A stretch of DNA of 64,000 bases from contig UCAU01000045.1 of NCBI GenBank assembly GCA_900470445.1, positions 1 to 64,000 of the forward strand. Direction: 5' to 3'. The stretch comes from Hyphomicrobiales bacterium. Its GTDB lineage: Bacteria; Pseudomonadota; Alphaproteobacteria; Rhizobiales; Devosiaceae. A model generated the notes under the pieces. It saw nothing but the letters and a program-made list of their open reading frames with translations. It made no database searches and was not told the DNA's origin. The translations under genes were made by a program, and so were the position numbers. This document shows, one piece after another, positions 45,598-54,942 of the stretch. How positions within the stretch are numbered: the stretch's first letter is position 1; each line of letters starts with the position of its first letter.

Positions 45598-46899
45598 TCA
45601 GGACACCGGGCTCATGGCGCCCAGCAACGCTTCGATCTTGATGGTGGCGAAATTGGAGAATGTGTCCGATACGGCATAGGGCAGAATGATGCGGCTGCCG
45701 TGCCGGATAGCGCCGCAGGTATAGACGACATTGGGCACATAGCCTTCGCGCTGGGACGGATCAGGATGAACCAGCGGCTCGCGGGAGCGGGCAATGACCT
45801 TGCTCGGATCAGCCTTGTCGAGCAGCGCCGCCCCAATGGCATAGCGGCGCACCGGACCGACGCCGTGGGTGAAGAGCAGCCAGCCCTCATCCAGCTCGAT
45901 GGGCGATCCGCAATTGCCGATCTGCACGAATTCCCAAGGCCATTGCGGCCTGAGGATTGGCTTGCCACCATCCCAGGTCAGCAGATCGTCGGAATAAATG
46001 AGATAGAGGTTTTCATTGTCCTGCCGACCGATCATGGCGTAGCGGCCATCGATCTTGCGGGGGAACAAGGCCATGCCCTTGTTGCGGGCGGCGCTGCCCT
46101 TGAGCGGGGTCATGCGGAAGCTCAGAAAATCCTGCGTCTCGATGAGCTCGGAGCGGATGCCGCGGCCGTCATAGGCGGTGTAGGTGGCGTAATAAGTGCG
46201 CTCGCCCTCATCCTCGAACAATACAAAGCGGGCATCCTCGATGCCGTTGGATTGCGCAGCGGTGACCGGGAACAACACGCGTTCGCTGATGTCCTGGGTA
46301 TCGAACACGACGTCGACCGGTCCATCGACCTGCGGGTCGAAATTGTCGGGCAGTTTGGCCGTTGCCGCCAACCGTGCGGTGGGGTCGATGGAGACGGCGC
46401 CATCCTTGGAAAGCGTGCCGGCCCGGAAGGTCAGCGAGGAAACATGCCCCTCCCCCACCGCCCGCAGGCTGAGTACGAAGCGCAGGCCGCCGGGCGGGGC
46501 CAGCGACTGGTCGGGATGCGGGACGATGCTGGGATTGAACAAAGCCGAGGCTTCGAAAGAATATTCGTTGAGAAAATAGGCACCGACCAGCTGGCTTTGC
46601 AGTTTGGTGAAGGGCGCATGATCAAACAGCGCCTCCTCCATTTCCGCCGCGCGGGTTTCAAAACTGCGCAGCAGATTGCGATGCCGGCCCTGAAAATTCT
46701 CCAGCACGTCGGCCAATTGGCTCGCTACGGTCGCGTCGTCCAGAGCCAGGACCCGGTCGACAATATGGTTGGCGCGGGTCTTGTCGGTCGGCTTGAAATC
46801 CTTGGGCTCGGTGGCCGGCTTGAAGGGCCGCACGATGACCCGGGCGGGATCAGGACGGAGATAAAGGGCCTGCCGGTTCAGGAATGTTGCTTGCGACAA
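45598..46899 (-). CDS. GH130-family mannoside phosphorylase-like protein
   Basis: 433 residues from TTG at 46899 (CGAGG upstream); the frame is open further but that part is a shadow of the glycosyltransferase. GH130 enzymes phosphorolyse beta-mannosides with a five-bladed propeller. Seen here are YYATYTAYDGRGIRSELIET, FPRKIDGRYAMIGRQDNENL, GNCGSPIELDEGWLLFTHG, then VRRYAIGAALLDKADPSKVI. The 5' end overlaps the glycosyltransferase gene by 50 bp. Operon context (mannose-6-P isomerase and a GT4) supports mannan or mannoside turnover. Substrate linkage cannot be read from sequence. Confidence 0.8.
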   Translation of the reverse strand: MSQATFLNRQALYLRPDPARVIVRPFKPATEPKDFKPTDKTRANHIVDRVLALDDATVASQLADVLENFQGRHRNLLRSFETRAAEMEEALFDHAPFTKLQSQLVGAYFLNEYSFEASALFNPSIVPHPDQSLAPPGGLRFVLSLRAVGEGHVSSLTFRAGTLSKDGAVSIDPTARLAATAKLPDNFDPQVDGPVDVVFDTQDISERVLFPVTAAQSNGIEDARFVLFEDEGERTYYATYTAYDGRGIRSELIETQDFLSFRMTPLKGSAARNKGMALFPRKIDGRYAMIGRQDNENLYLIYSDDLLTWDGGKPILRPQWPWEFVQIGNCGSPIELDEGWLLFTHGVGPVRRYAIGAALLDKADPSKVIARSREPLVHPDPSQREGYVPNVVYTCGAIRHGSRIILPYAVSDTFSNFATIKIEALLGAMSPVS

Positions 46900-49198
46900 G
46901 GCGACCTCGAAATTGTGGTTTTGGGAAAGACTGGATATCGCTGCGGTGCAGCGGCTGCGAGCGGTCGGGCACGAGCGCGACACGCTCGAACTGGCGCATA
47001 TCGGCCAGGCTGAGCAGGTAGGAGACGACGGATTCCCCACCCCGATTTTCGTTGCGGCGGTCGGGATGCAGGCCATCCCGGCATGAGCCGGTTTCCGGAT
47101 CGACCAATGGCAGGCCCAGATCATTGCTGCCCAGGAACCAGGCAAAGGCCCGGCTGGCATAGTCGCGCCAGCGCGGCTGGGCGGTCATGCGCCAGGCGGC
47201 GAGGCAGGCGGCGATGGTTGCAGCGGCTTCCACCGGCTGCTGATCGAAGGGTTTGGGCGGCAGGCGGATATCGGAAAAGCCGGTGCTGCCCACCGGGCGG
47301 AACTGGCCGCTGGGGCTGGTCTGGCGGGCCATGAGCCAGCCGAGCATGCGCAATCCAGCAACGCCATAGGCCTCGCTGGCCGTGGCGCGCCCGGCCAGGA
47401 TCAGCGCCTCGCAGAGGCGTGCATTGTCGTAGGAAAGACCTTCTTCGAGCCAGACCCAGTCGGGCGTTTCCACCTTTTGCAGCAGGGCAACGAGGCGGTC
47501 GGCGAGCACCAGCCGCAGCCGGGCGGCGAACGTGTCATTGGCCGTAACGGCGCAATAGGCATGCAGGCCCAGCAGGGTGAACGCCCAGGCGCGGGGAGAG
47601 GCAAAGTTTTCGACGACGGGCAGCGCCTGGGCAAAGAGTGCGGAGGCCCATTGCCGCCGCGATGCCGAAGCGCCGCTACGGGCGGCAACGCCCAAGGCCC
47701 ATAGGGTGCGGCCGTGGCTATCCTCTGAGCCTTGTGCTTCCAGCCAGCGGCGGTCAAAGCTCATGAAGTTGCGGAAGCGGCCGCTATCGGGGTTGAAAGC
47801 GTGTTGCACGAAGGCGGCATAGGCCGATGTGAGCCGGTCGGGCAGGCTTTCGCGGCCATCGACGTCGAGCACGCTGGCCAGCAACAGGCCGCGCGCATTG
47901 TCATCGACGCAATAGCCATGGGCGCGGTCGGGCACGCAGTGAACGGCGTGCTGGAACAGCCCGGTGCCATCGCTCATGGCCTCCAGATGATCGAGCGCCA
48001 TGGCCGGTAGCTTGGGTGTTTGCTGGCCGCGAAGCAGGTTATGCGCACGCTTCGGCGCACTCGCCTCTTCCAGCACGGAGACATAGCGCTCGGCCGTGCG
48101 CTCCCAGGTCATGTGGCGGCTATCCGCATAGGCGCGCCGGCGCATGGCCTGGCGCCGGGGCTCGTCATTCAGCAGTCCGGCTATTGCCTGGCCGGTGGCA
48201 TTGGCATCGCCGAAGGGCACCAGGATACCCTTCTCGCCATCGAGCAGCTCTTGCGCGTGCCAATAAGGTGTCGAAACCACCGCATTGCCCAGGCCAAAAC
48301 TGTAGGCCAGCGTGCCCGAAGTCATCTGCGCCTGGTTGAGATAGGGCGTCACATAGACATCGCACATGGCGATATATTGCAGCAGCGTGGGCCGATCGAC
48401 GAACTGGTCGAGAAACACAACATGCTCGCCAATGCCCAGCTCCGCGGCACGGGCCTGCAGGCTTTCGCGATAGGCCTCGCCCCGGTCGCGCACCAGGTTG
48501 GGGTGTGTCGCGCCCAGCACGACATAGATGGCATCGGGCCGGCTTTTGAGCACCAGCGGCATGGCGTCGATCATCACCTCGATGCCCTTATTGGGCGAGA
48601 GCAGGCCAAAGGTGAGGATGACGGTTTTGCCGGCATAGCCCAGGCTCAGCTTGGCCGCATCGGGCTCGACAAAGGCGAAGTCGGGAATGCCGTGGGGGAT
48701 CACCTCGATCTTGGCGGCATTGGCGCCGTCGATGGCGAGCAGCAGCTCACGACCCTTTTCGGCCATGACGACGACGCGCGCCGACATGGCCACGATGCGC
48801 TCCAACACACGCCGTTGGGCAACGCTGGGTTCCGCCAAAACGGTGTGCAACGTGGTCACCACCGGTACGGTGAGCCGATCGAGCAGGTCCAGGATATATT
48901 CGCCGGCCTCGCCGCCGAAGATGCCGAATTCGTGCTGTAGCGAGACCGCGTCGAAGCCGCCCCTATTGATGAATTCGGCGGCCCGCACATAGTCCTCGAG
49001 CCGGTCTTGCTCGACCTCGAAGGTCACAACCTTGGGGTAGGTATAGCTGCGGCCGGCATCGGTCATGGCGATGATTGCCGTTTCGAGCGGCAAGGGCGAG
49101 GCGGCGACGGCCTGCTGCAAATCGGTGGTGAAGGTGGCAATGCCACAACGGCGCGGCAGGGAATTGCCGATAAAGGCGATGCGCTTGATGCGTGTCAT
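46850..49198 (-). CDS. GT4 glycosyltransferase with C-terminal toroid domain
   Basis: A 782-residue two-domain protein. Residues 1-390 are a GT-B, GT4-type enzyme: GNSLPRRCGIATFTTDLQQA, IPHGIPDFAF, ILTFGLLSPNKGIEVMIDAM and the nucleotide-sugar Glu region TSGTLAYSFGLGNAVVST. Residues 400-782 are all-alpha with repeated GLHAYCAV, LSYDNARLCEAL and GGESVVSYLL segments, as in alpha/alpha toroid glycoside-processing domains. The ATG overlaps the manA stop (4 bp). With GH130 and manA it probably makes or trims a mannose-containing polymer. Confidence 0.85.
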   Translation of the reverse strand: MTRIKRIAFIGNSLPRRCGIATFTTDLQQAVAASPLPLETAIIAMTDAGRSYTYPKVVTFEVEQDRLEDYVRAAEFINRGGFDAVSLQHEFGIFGGEAGEYILDLLDRLTVPVVTTLHTVLAEPSVAQRRVLERIVAMSARVVVMAEKGRELLLAIDGANAAKIEVIPHGIPDFAFVEPDAAKLSLGYAGKTVILTFGLLSPNKGIEVMIDAMPLVLKSRPDAIYVVLGATHPNLVRDRGEAYRESLQARAAELGIGEHVVFLDQFVDRPTLLQYIAMCDVYVTPYLNQAQMTSGTLAYSFGLGNAVVSTPYWHAQELLDGEKGILVPFGDANATGQAIAGLLNDEPRRQAMRRRAYADSRHMTWERTAERYVSVLEEASAPKRAHNLLRGQQTPKLPAMALDHLEAMSDGTGLFQHAVHCVPDRAHGYCVDDNARGLLLASVLDVDGRESLPDRLTSAYAAFVQHAFNPDSGRFRNFMSFDRRWLEAQGSEDSHGRTLWALGVAARSGASASRRQWASALFAQALPVVENFASPRAWAFTLLGLHAYCAVTANDTFAARLRLVLADRLVALLQKVETPDWVWLEEGLSYDNARLCEALILAGRATASEAYGVAGLRMLGWLMARQTSPSGQFRPVGSTGFSDIRLPPKPFDQQPVEAAATIAACLAAWRMTAQPRWRDYASRAFAWFLGSNDLGLPLVDPETGSCRDGLHPDRRNENRGGESVVSYLLSLADMRQFERVALVPDRSQPLHRSDIQSFPKPQFRGRLVASNIPEPAGPLSPS

Positions 49199-50094
49199 GC
49201 CGACACCTCCAAATGGGTTGCGGCTTCGAGAAGGCCCGCGGCCACATCGGGGCCGGGATAGGCCACAAGGACGATAGCGCCTGCGGGGCCGGAGGCCAGT
49301 TCGGTGCGGCCGGCGGACATGAGGGCGACTTCCCCGACATCGAGATCGACACCGCCCAAAGCCAGCCTGCCGGATATGGCCATGATCCAGGCCTCGCCCG
49401 AAGCGGTCATGCGTTGGCTGGATGCGGGGGGCAGAGTGAGGCGTTCGAGGACAAAAAACTCATTAGCGACCAGAACCTTGCGAGCCTCGCTCAGCGTGCT
49501 GGCGGGCGCCTGCGGGGCGGGCGGATTTGCGTCTGCCACGGCAATGGCATTGTCGAGATGCAGTTCACGATCCCGGCCATAGTCGAACATGCGGAATGTG
49601 GCGTCGCTGCGCTGCTGGATTTCGGCAATCACGAGGCCCGGGCCGATGGCGTGGATGGTGCCGGCCGGCACGTAAATGACCTCACCCGCCGTCACGTCAC
49701 GCCAGCCGATCAGCTTGGCGACCGAGCCATCAAGGATCGCCGCGCGCAGCTCTGCACGCGTCAGTGTACGCTTAAGTCCGATTGCGACCTGTGCGCCGCG
49801 CCGGGCCGAAAGGATATACCAAGCCTCGGACTTGCCATTGGGCAAGCCGATGGATTGAGCGAAGGCGTCATCGGGATGCACCTGCACCGAAAGGCGCTGT
49901 TCGGTGAACAGCAGCTTGAGCAACAGGGCCGGCGCCTCAGCATTTCCGTCGGCCGGCTCGTACCACAGCTCGCCCACCGGCTCGCCGCGTACAATTATGT
50001 TGCTCCAGGGCAGCAGGTGGCGGCTGCCCCAGGGCTTGCGGACAATGTCGATGCGGGCGCGCTGGGCCCGGCCGACAGCTGGTACAGCGGGCAA
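49195..50094 (-). CDS. manA: mannose-6-phosphate isomerase, class I
   Basis: A 299-residue cupin enzyme converting fructose-6-P and mannose-6-P. Zinc ligands are in LSVQVHPDD (Gln, His), GKSEAWYIL (Glu) and VPAGTIHAIGPG (His). It is the short form of the family. The best available start is TTG at 50094, so the exact N-terminus is uncertain. It leads the operon with the GT4 and GH130 genes and would supply mannose-6-P for GDP-mannose. Confidence 0.85.
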   Translation of the reverse strand: MPAVPAVGRAQRARIDIVRKPWGSRHLLPWSNIIVRGEPVGELWYEPADGNAEAPALLLKLLFTEQRLSVQVHPDDAFAQSIGLPNGKSEAWYILSARRGAQVAIGLKRTLTRAELRAAILDGSVAKLIGWRDVTAGEVIYVPAGTIHAIGPGLVIAEIQQRSDATFRMFDYGRDRELHLDNAIAVADANPPAPQAPASTLSEARKVLVANEFFVLERLTLPPASSQRMTASGEAWIMAISGRLALGGVDLDVGEVALMSAGRTELASGPAGAIVLVAYPGPDVAAGLLEAATHLEVSA

Positions 50095-50132
50095 CCCTGT
50101 CGCGGGCGGCCTGGCTGGCAGCGTGGAGAGTG

Positions 50133-50261
50133 TCAGTGTTTCGCCTTCGGCGCAGAGATCGCTGCGACCGTCCCCTTCACTGCCGTGGTCTCGACGGCCG
50201 GGAGCTTTACGGCCTTTGGTTTCTTGGCTTCGCGATTGCCGTTTTTCCGGTCTTTTGACAT
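50133..50261 (-). CDS. very small basic protein
   Basis: A 42-residue lysine-rich ORF (MSKDRKNGNREAKKPKAVKL) with GAGGAAA eight bases before the ATG. The good ribosome site and regular codon use make it likely real. No function is known; it may lead the manA operon transcript. Confidence 0.6.
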   Translation of the reverse strand: MSKDRKNGNREAKKPKAVKLPAVETTAVKGTVAAISAPKAKH

Positions 50262-50288
50262 GGCTATTTCCTCGGTTTGATTGCAGGT

Positions 50289-50522
50289 CTATTCGAACAG
50301 GCCGGGCGGAAGTCGCCCGATTTCGAGCAACACGATGGGCGTGTCATAGGCGTCGGTTTCGATGTCGACTTCCTGGGAGAAGGCAACCACCCCGGCGCGG
50401 ATCGGACCGAGCCGTTCGGCGGTCGCGATTGCCGATTCTTCGGTTTTGCAGGGCCTCACGACATCCGCGACGAGCTTGGAGCCCTTAAGGGTGAACCCCT
50501 GGACAAGATAGGCAGTCGTCAT
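50289..50522 (-). CDS. small conserved-looking protein
   Basis: 77 residues from the ATG at 50522, with AAGGAG seven bases upstream. It looks like a compact alpha/beta protein: AYLVQGFTLKGSKLVADVVR, ESAIATAERLGPIRAGVVAF and IVLLEIGRLP. I do not recognise it. It resembles short rhizobial proteins of unknown role. Confidence 0.65.
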   Translation of the reverse strand: MTTAYLVQGFTLKGSKLVADVVRPCKTEESAIATAERLGPIRAGVVAFSQEVDIETDAYDTPIVLLEIGRLPPGLFE

Positions 50523-50578
50523 TTTGGCTCCTTGAGAGCGTGATAGGCTAAGCATTGGGTCGAGCGTTGCAGGGGCCT

Positions 50579-50728
50579 CTAGGCGATGACCACCCAGCCG
50601 CCGGCCAGGAGCAAAATGCCCAGTACCAGCATGAAGCCGGAAGCGAAGGCTATCGGGCGCCCATAGCTGATGGCTGGGCGAGAAATGGTTACAGCCCTGC
50701 TCTTGGCCGGCGGCAGTTCAACCGGCAT
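50579..50728 (-). CDS. small single-span membrane protein
   Basis: About 49 residues from the ATG at 50728. A basic N-terminal part is followed by one hydrophobic span (FMLVLGILLLAGGWVVIA) ending at the stop. It overlaps the upstream small gene by 11 bp. No clear ribosome site is seen, so it may depend on coupling. Confidence 0.45.
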   Translation of the reverse strand: MPVELPPAKSRAVTISRPAISYGRPIAFASGFMLVLGILLLAGGWVVIA

Positions 50729-50981
50729 GGCTGGAGCTGGGCAGCACCTCAGTCGCTTTGGTCGCATCACCATCGATAAGCGTGCCGATGAGGCGCACTA
50801 GGCTCTGCTTTTCGGGCCCAAGACCGCCAGCCCGCAGGAAATCGAGCAATTCGGCATCGCTGGTCGCGCCGCCCGAGGGCTCGTTGGCCCGGTGGCGCAC
50901 CACGACACGCCCATCGATCCGCACCAGGGTCCAGCGGTCGCCATTGCTGCTTTTGTAAATGTCTCGGCTGTTCTGAGTCAT
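50718..50981 (-). CDS. small protein of unknown function
   Basis: 87 residues: NSRDIYKSSNGDRWTLVRID, then GRVVVRHRANEPSGG and SDAELLDFLRAGGLGPEKQS. The character is that of short Rhizobiales proteins with an N-terminal beta-hairpin and a C-terminal helix. It starts 14 bases after the receiver gene ends, so it may be in the same transcript. Confidence 0.65.
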   Translation of the reverse strand: MTQNSRDIYKSSNGDRWTLVRIDGRVVVRHRANEPSGGATSDAELLDFLRAGGLGPEKQSLVRLIGTLIDGDATKATEVLPSSSHAG

Positions 50982-50995
50982 TGCGGAGGCCTTTC

Positions 50996-51388
50996 TCAGG
51001 CTTGGGACTTCTGGTCGGCACGAATGCGAAGAATGGCACTTTTGAGCGCCGCCACCGAAAACGGCTTCGCCAAGACGGTCTGGCGCCTGTGCCGGGACGG
51101 CAGCACGCCGATATCGTGGCAGGAGGTGAAGATGAACGGGATCGCCGCATCATCCAGCGCATTAGCAACACGGAACTCGGGACCAGATTGGTTCAACGAG
51201 CATTCCACCAGTGCCATTTGTGGAACAAAGGTCTTGATAGCCAGGAGCGCCTGCTCGGCAGTGGCAGAGGTCACTGACATCCGGCAGCCCAACTCGGCTG
51301 CGAAATCTTCCAGGAGAATGGCAATCAGCGTCTCATCTTCGACGATGAGAAGGCGAATATCGGACAATAAGCTTCTGGTTCGAGCCAT
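50996..51388 (-). CDS. single-domain receiver with Glu at the phospho-site
   Basis: A 130-residue CheY-like protein. The acidic pair is in LLIVEDETL (Glu17, Asp18), the switch residue is Thr88 (FIFTSC) and the Lys is in VLAKPF (Lys108). At the end of strand 3, where family members have Asp, the sequence is MALVECSL, with Glu62. A Glu there often mimics the phosphorylated state, so this protein may be always on. No output domain and no kinase gene are adjacent. Confidence 0.8.
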   Translation of the reverse strand: MARTRSLLSDIRLLIVEDETLIAILLEDFAAELGCRMSVTSATAEQALLAIKTFVPQMALVECSLNQSGPEFRVANALDDAAIPFIFTSCHDIGVLPSRHRRQTVLAKPFSVAALKSAILRIRADQKSQA

Positions 51389-51884
51389 CTGCTCCTCCGT
51401 TGCGGAAGAGCGATCAAGGTTCTCTTAATCGGAAACGCCCGTGGCCTTGCTTCCGATAGCCTCACTGTGCGCCTTGCGGAGGCACATAGCAAATGACTTC
51501 GCAAATCGGTCGGCTCATAGGCCGGACGTATCGATGGGCGTGCACCCGAGTTCGCCTGTCTTGCCTTACAATTAGTTTGTGCCCCGTCTGGCCAAAGCAA
51601 TCCCAGGTGCCGCCCAGCGCGGGGATTTCGGCGTCGGCGTTGCTCCCCGAAAGCTTCGCTGGGTATCGCAGATACATTTTTGGCCAAGAGTGACAGTCTG
51701 GGTTGTGTTCTCGCCCAGTTTCGGCTAGCTGAATAATCAGTCGTATACGTGCGGGTTAGGTGACGAAGTTCGTTCCTCAACCGTTGGGTTCATGTTCGCC
51801 GGTGGTGATCGTGGAGTGAAAAAGAGCCTAGATTGACACCGTGAGTGAGGGATATTCGGTTCCTTGCAATATCGCACACAAGAT
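51389..51884. other. gene-free stretch before tRNA-Arg
   Basis: Nearly 500 bases with no gene-like frame over 75 codons that looks real. The tRNA promoter should be within the last 60 bases. Confidence 0.5.
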
Positions 51885-51961
<77 letters not shown>

Positions 51962-52023
51962 TCCCTTTTTCACCGGATAAAATTTGCCCTAACACCTTGA
52001 AAGGTAAGGCCAAATTTGGTGTT

Positions 52024-52505
52024 CTAATCCTCATTTCGCTGATAGGTCAATGGTCCTGAAAATGCCAGTTTAAGCACGGCTTGACGGCTTTCAACTTGAC
52101 CGGATTCCCAAAGTTTCCAGGGGCTTGCGAGGAACATTAGGGAGTTTCTAAGTGCATCGTCGAAGGTGCGGGCGGGGGCCGGAAGTTGCGAGCTTCTCAG
52201 CGACTGCCAGCTTGTCAGCTTCCAGTTTGCGAAAGCGAGCTTCGTAGGCATTAATAACGCTCACAACGTCGGTCTCAACGATCCGATCAAGTAACTGCGA
52301 TGCCTGGCGCTCGATCTTGATCAGCTCTGCACCCAAGGCAGCCTTCTGTGCCGCGCCTTGCGACAAACGATGCTCCCAAATATCTTTGAACATGAGAGAC
52401 GCGGCCCTGAATAAGGATTCGCTTGGAACAAGCTTCCGCAAGAGTTGATCGAATTTCGTGTGGAGCTTCTCCGCCGGAATGGATTTGCCGTATGGCCCGC
52501 GCCAA
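52024..52505 (-). pseudogene. serine recombinase C-terminal remnant
   Basis: The minus strand reads KLHTKFDQLLRKLVPSESLF, IWEHRLSQGAAQKAALGAEL, IKIERQASQLLDRIVETDVV and YEARFRKLEADKLAVAEKLA, a recombinase coiled-coil. A frameshift near 52185 follows, then RTFDDALRNSLMFLASPWKL and [19 protein letters not shown], the usual end of large serine recombinases. The catalytic resolvase domain and the zinc ribbon are gone. It lies directly next to tRNA-Arg. Confidence 0.75.
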
Positions 52506-53600
52506 CCGCGTGAAGGAGGGCAAGAACAACGGCCTGATCGTCGACTATTGCGGCATCTCGAAAAACCTGGCAAAGCCCTGGCGACGTTGGCCGGGCACAC
52601 AGGTGACGACACGATGGGCGGTCAAGGGGGGCCGGAGACCGATCCTCTGCACCCTGAAGAGAGCTCTTGGAAGAACTCTCCGATGCCATCGAGTTTATCG
52701 GTGAGCAGCTAGAAGACAATGGCTTCGACCTGGCCATCCTTAAAACCGCAATGGGATTTGCGAGAAATAAGGCCTTGGTTGATGCCAGGCGGTCAATGTC
52801 GATGATGAAAGCCGCAAGAAGTTCGAGATATCGGCGCGCTCGGTTTTCAGGAAGTACAAGGCCTGTCTCACCTTCGAAAGCGTGCAGAAACACCGAGCGG
52901 ACAGCGAAGCCATCGCCTTTCTCTATAATACCCTGGAGGAAGACCGCGATAGCGCAGACACCTCTGAGATCATCCAGAAGCTGAACGCCATTGTCAGCGA
53001 AGCTATTGATGTAGCCGCGGACCCAGCGGCAGGCGACAAAATATTCGACATCTCGAAAGTCAACTTCGAGCTGCTCCGTCGGGAGTTTGCCAAGAGCGAA
53101 CAGAAGCACACGGATGTTCAGGACATGAAGACCGTGATCGAGAACAGGCTTCGCAAGATGCTCGCAGAAAATCCGCTTTGCGTCGATTTCCAGGAGCGCT
53201 TCGACGACATCGTCCGTGAATACAACAAGGAAAAAGACAAGAACACGATCGAGGCGACGTTCGAGGCCTTGATGCGGCTCACGGCGGAATGTCAGAGGAA
53301 GAAAAGCGTCACGTTGCAGAGGGACTCGATACCGAAGAGCAATTGGCAGTCTTCGACATGCTACTCAAGCCCGACCTCTCAAAGCCAGAAATTAAGAAGG
53401 TCAAGTCAGTCGCCGTTTCGCTTTTGCAAGAGCTTGAGCGGCAAATGCTCGACGTCCAGGGCATATTTGACAAGACGGCAACACGCGACCGCTTCCGTCA
53501 GTCCATTTACGACTATCTCTATGACGACCGAACTGGCCTGCCTGCCGAGAGCTATAAGCCCCATGACTGGGAGGAAGTATTCATTGCTGGCAAAATTGGA
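52497..53600 (+). pseudogene. hsdR: type I restriction enzyme HsdR remnant
   Basis: Plus-strand pieces in three frames follow HsdR order after the helicase motor: NRVKEGKNNGLIVDYCGISK (52510-52570), LEDNGFDLAIL (about 52707), a charged helical part VSEAIDVAADPAAGDKIFDI and FELLRREFAKSEQKHTDVQD (53000-53130), and TRDRFRQSIYDYLYDDRTGL (53480-53540). The N-terminal nuclease and the motor are missing, as are hsdM and hsdS. It joins the recombinase remnant head to head at 52.5 kb. Confidence 0.75.
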
Positions 53601-53766
53601 GTTCGCCCGCAGATGATCTGCAACGCTCCAAAGTCTCTTCTCAATTTCACCGACATGATCCATTGGTCTTCGCTCAACTCCCGCACTTAACAACTTGATA
53701 TTGATTGTATTTATATTGATGCCACAGCTAAGCGGCGGTAAGAGCCTTTTCTGGCGAGCCGTGGCG

Positions 53767-54822
53767 CTAGCCCCGCGTGTACCAGGTCGCCCTTGCCTTG
53801 CCGTGCCTTTTGATCCGACCGGCCTCGACAAGCTCCCGCAGGCGCACCTTGAGGGTATTGCGGTTGGCCCCGAGCTCTCGCTCGATGGCAGCCGGGGTTA
53901 GTCGCTCATGGGCTTTGAATAGCGCCAGGATTTGCATGGAAAGCTCCGGCAGCGCATCGTCTGCGCTTTCCTGCTCGCGCTCGCGGTCAAGACGCTTCGC
54001 CAGACTGTCCTTTTGTTTCTTGAGGGCGCGCAGGAAAAATCCAAGCCATGGCTCCCAGTCGGGGGCTTCGCCTTTGAGCGTGGTCTGCGTCCGCCTTAAG
54101 GCTTTGTAATAGAGGTCCTTGTTTTCTTCGATTACGCGTTCCAGCGAGGCATAGGGCACATAGACGTAGCCCGCCCGAAGAAGAAGCAAGGTGGTGAGGA
54201 CGCGTGAAAGCCTTCCGTTCCCGTCCTGGAATGGATGGATCGCCAGAAACTGGACGATGAAGACCGCGACGATCAGCAGAGGATGCAGGCTTTCTTCATC
54301 AATCGCTTTACGGGTCCAGGCAACCAGCGCTTCCATATCGCGCGGCGTGTCGAATGGTGTTGCCGTCTCAAATACGACGCCAAGCTCTTTGCCGTCCGCA
54401 TCGAAAGCCACGACGTCATTGCGCAGGGTCTTGTATCCCCCGCGATGCCGCTCATCTTTCACACTGTGACGCAGCAGCGTCTGGTGAAGCTGGAAGATGT
54501 GGTTTTCGGTCAGGCGCAGATCGTCGAAGGCCTGAAAGACAAGGTCCATCGCCTCGGCGTAGCCCGCGACCTCCTGCTCGTCCCGCGTATTGAACGATTG
54601 CATCTTGATGTTGGAGAGAAGCTCTTCGACCTGCGCGTCGGAAAGCTTCGCCCCTTCAATGCGTGTGGATGAGCCCACGCTTTCGACCGTCGCGACTTTG
54701 CGCAGCGCGTCCAGCCGGTCGGGCGAGAGTGTTTTCAGGGCGTCCCACCTCCCCTTAAATTCATCGATTTCAGCGATGAGTTTAACGAGGTCCTGGGTTA
54801 GTATGATCTTGGGCTCCCTCAT
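53767..54822 (-). CDS. Fic-domain AMPylase with N-terminal inhibitory helix
   Basis: 351 residues. The catalytic motif is HPFQDGNGRLSR (about residue 216), matching HPFx[D/E]GNGRxxR, so it should transfer AMP or another nucleotide to a hydroxyl side chain. The inhibitory motif SSTRIEGA lies about residues 51-58, upstream of the Fic core, which makes it a class II, self-inhibited Fic protein. The C-terminus is a winged-helix-like tail (LTPAAIERELGANRNTLKVR). The ATG at 54822 follows a 10-bp triple repeat at 54851-54880. It appears intact while all neighbours on its left are broken. Confidence 0.9.
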   Translation of the reverse strand: MREPKIILTQDLVKLIAEIDEFKGRWDALKTLSPDRLDALRKVATVESVGSSTRIEGAKLSDAQVEELLSNIKMQSFNTRDEQEVAGYAEAMDLVFQAFDDLRLTENHIFQLHQTLLRHSVKDERHRGGYKTLRNDVVAFDADGKELGVVFETATPFDTPRDMEALVAWTRKAIDEESLHPLLIVAVFIVQFLAIHPFQDGNGRLSRVLTTLLLLRAGYVYVPYASLERVIEENKDLYYKALRRTQTTLKGEAPDWEPWLGFFLRALKKQKDSLAKRLDREREQESADDALPELSMQILALFKAHERLTPAAIERELGANRNTLKVRLRELVEAGRIKRHGKARATWYTRG

Positions 54823-54850
54823 GATCGGGTCGCCTGCATATCCAATTCCA

Positions 54851-54880
54851 TACCCGATTATACCCGATTATACCCGATAA
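54851..54880 (-). repeat. three 10-bp tandem repeats before the Fic gene
   Basis: TACCCGATTA repeats perfectly twice and then with one or two changes (TACCCGATAA). On the minus strand this reads GGGTATAATC in tandem, so each unit carries a TATAAT box in phase with the helix turn. It lies about 30-60 bases before the Fic ATG and is probably its promoter/operator. Confidence 0.75.
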
Positions 54881-54942
54881 TGCATCAGCATTTTCAGGGT
54901 CGGTGAAGAGCAGAAATCTGCCAAGACAGACCTGAGAGGCAT

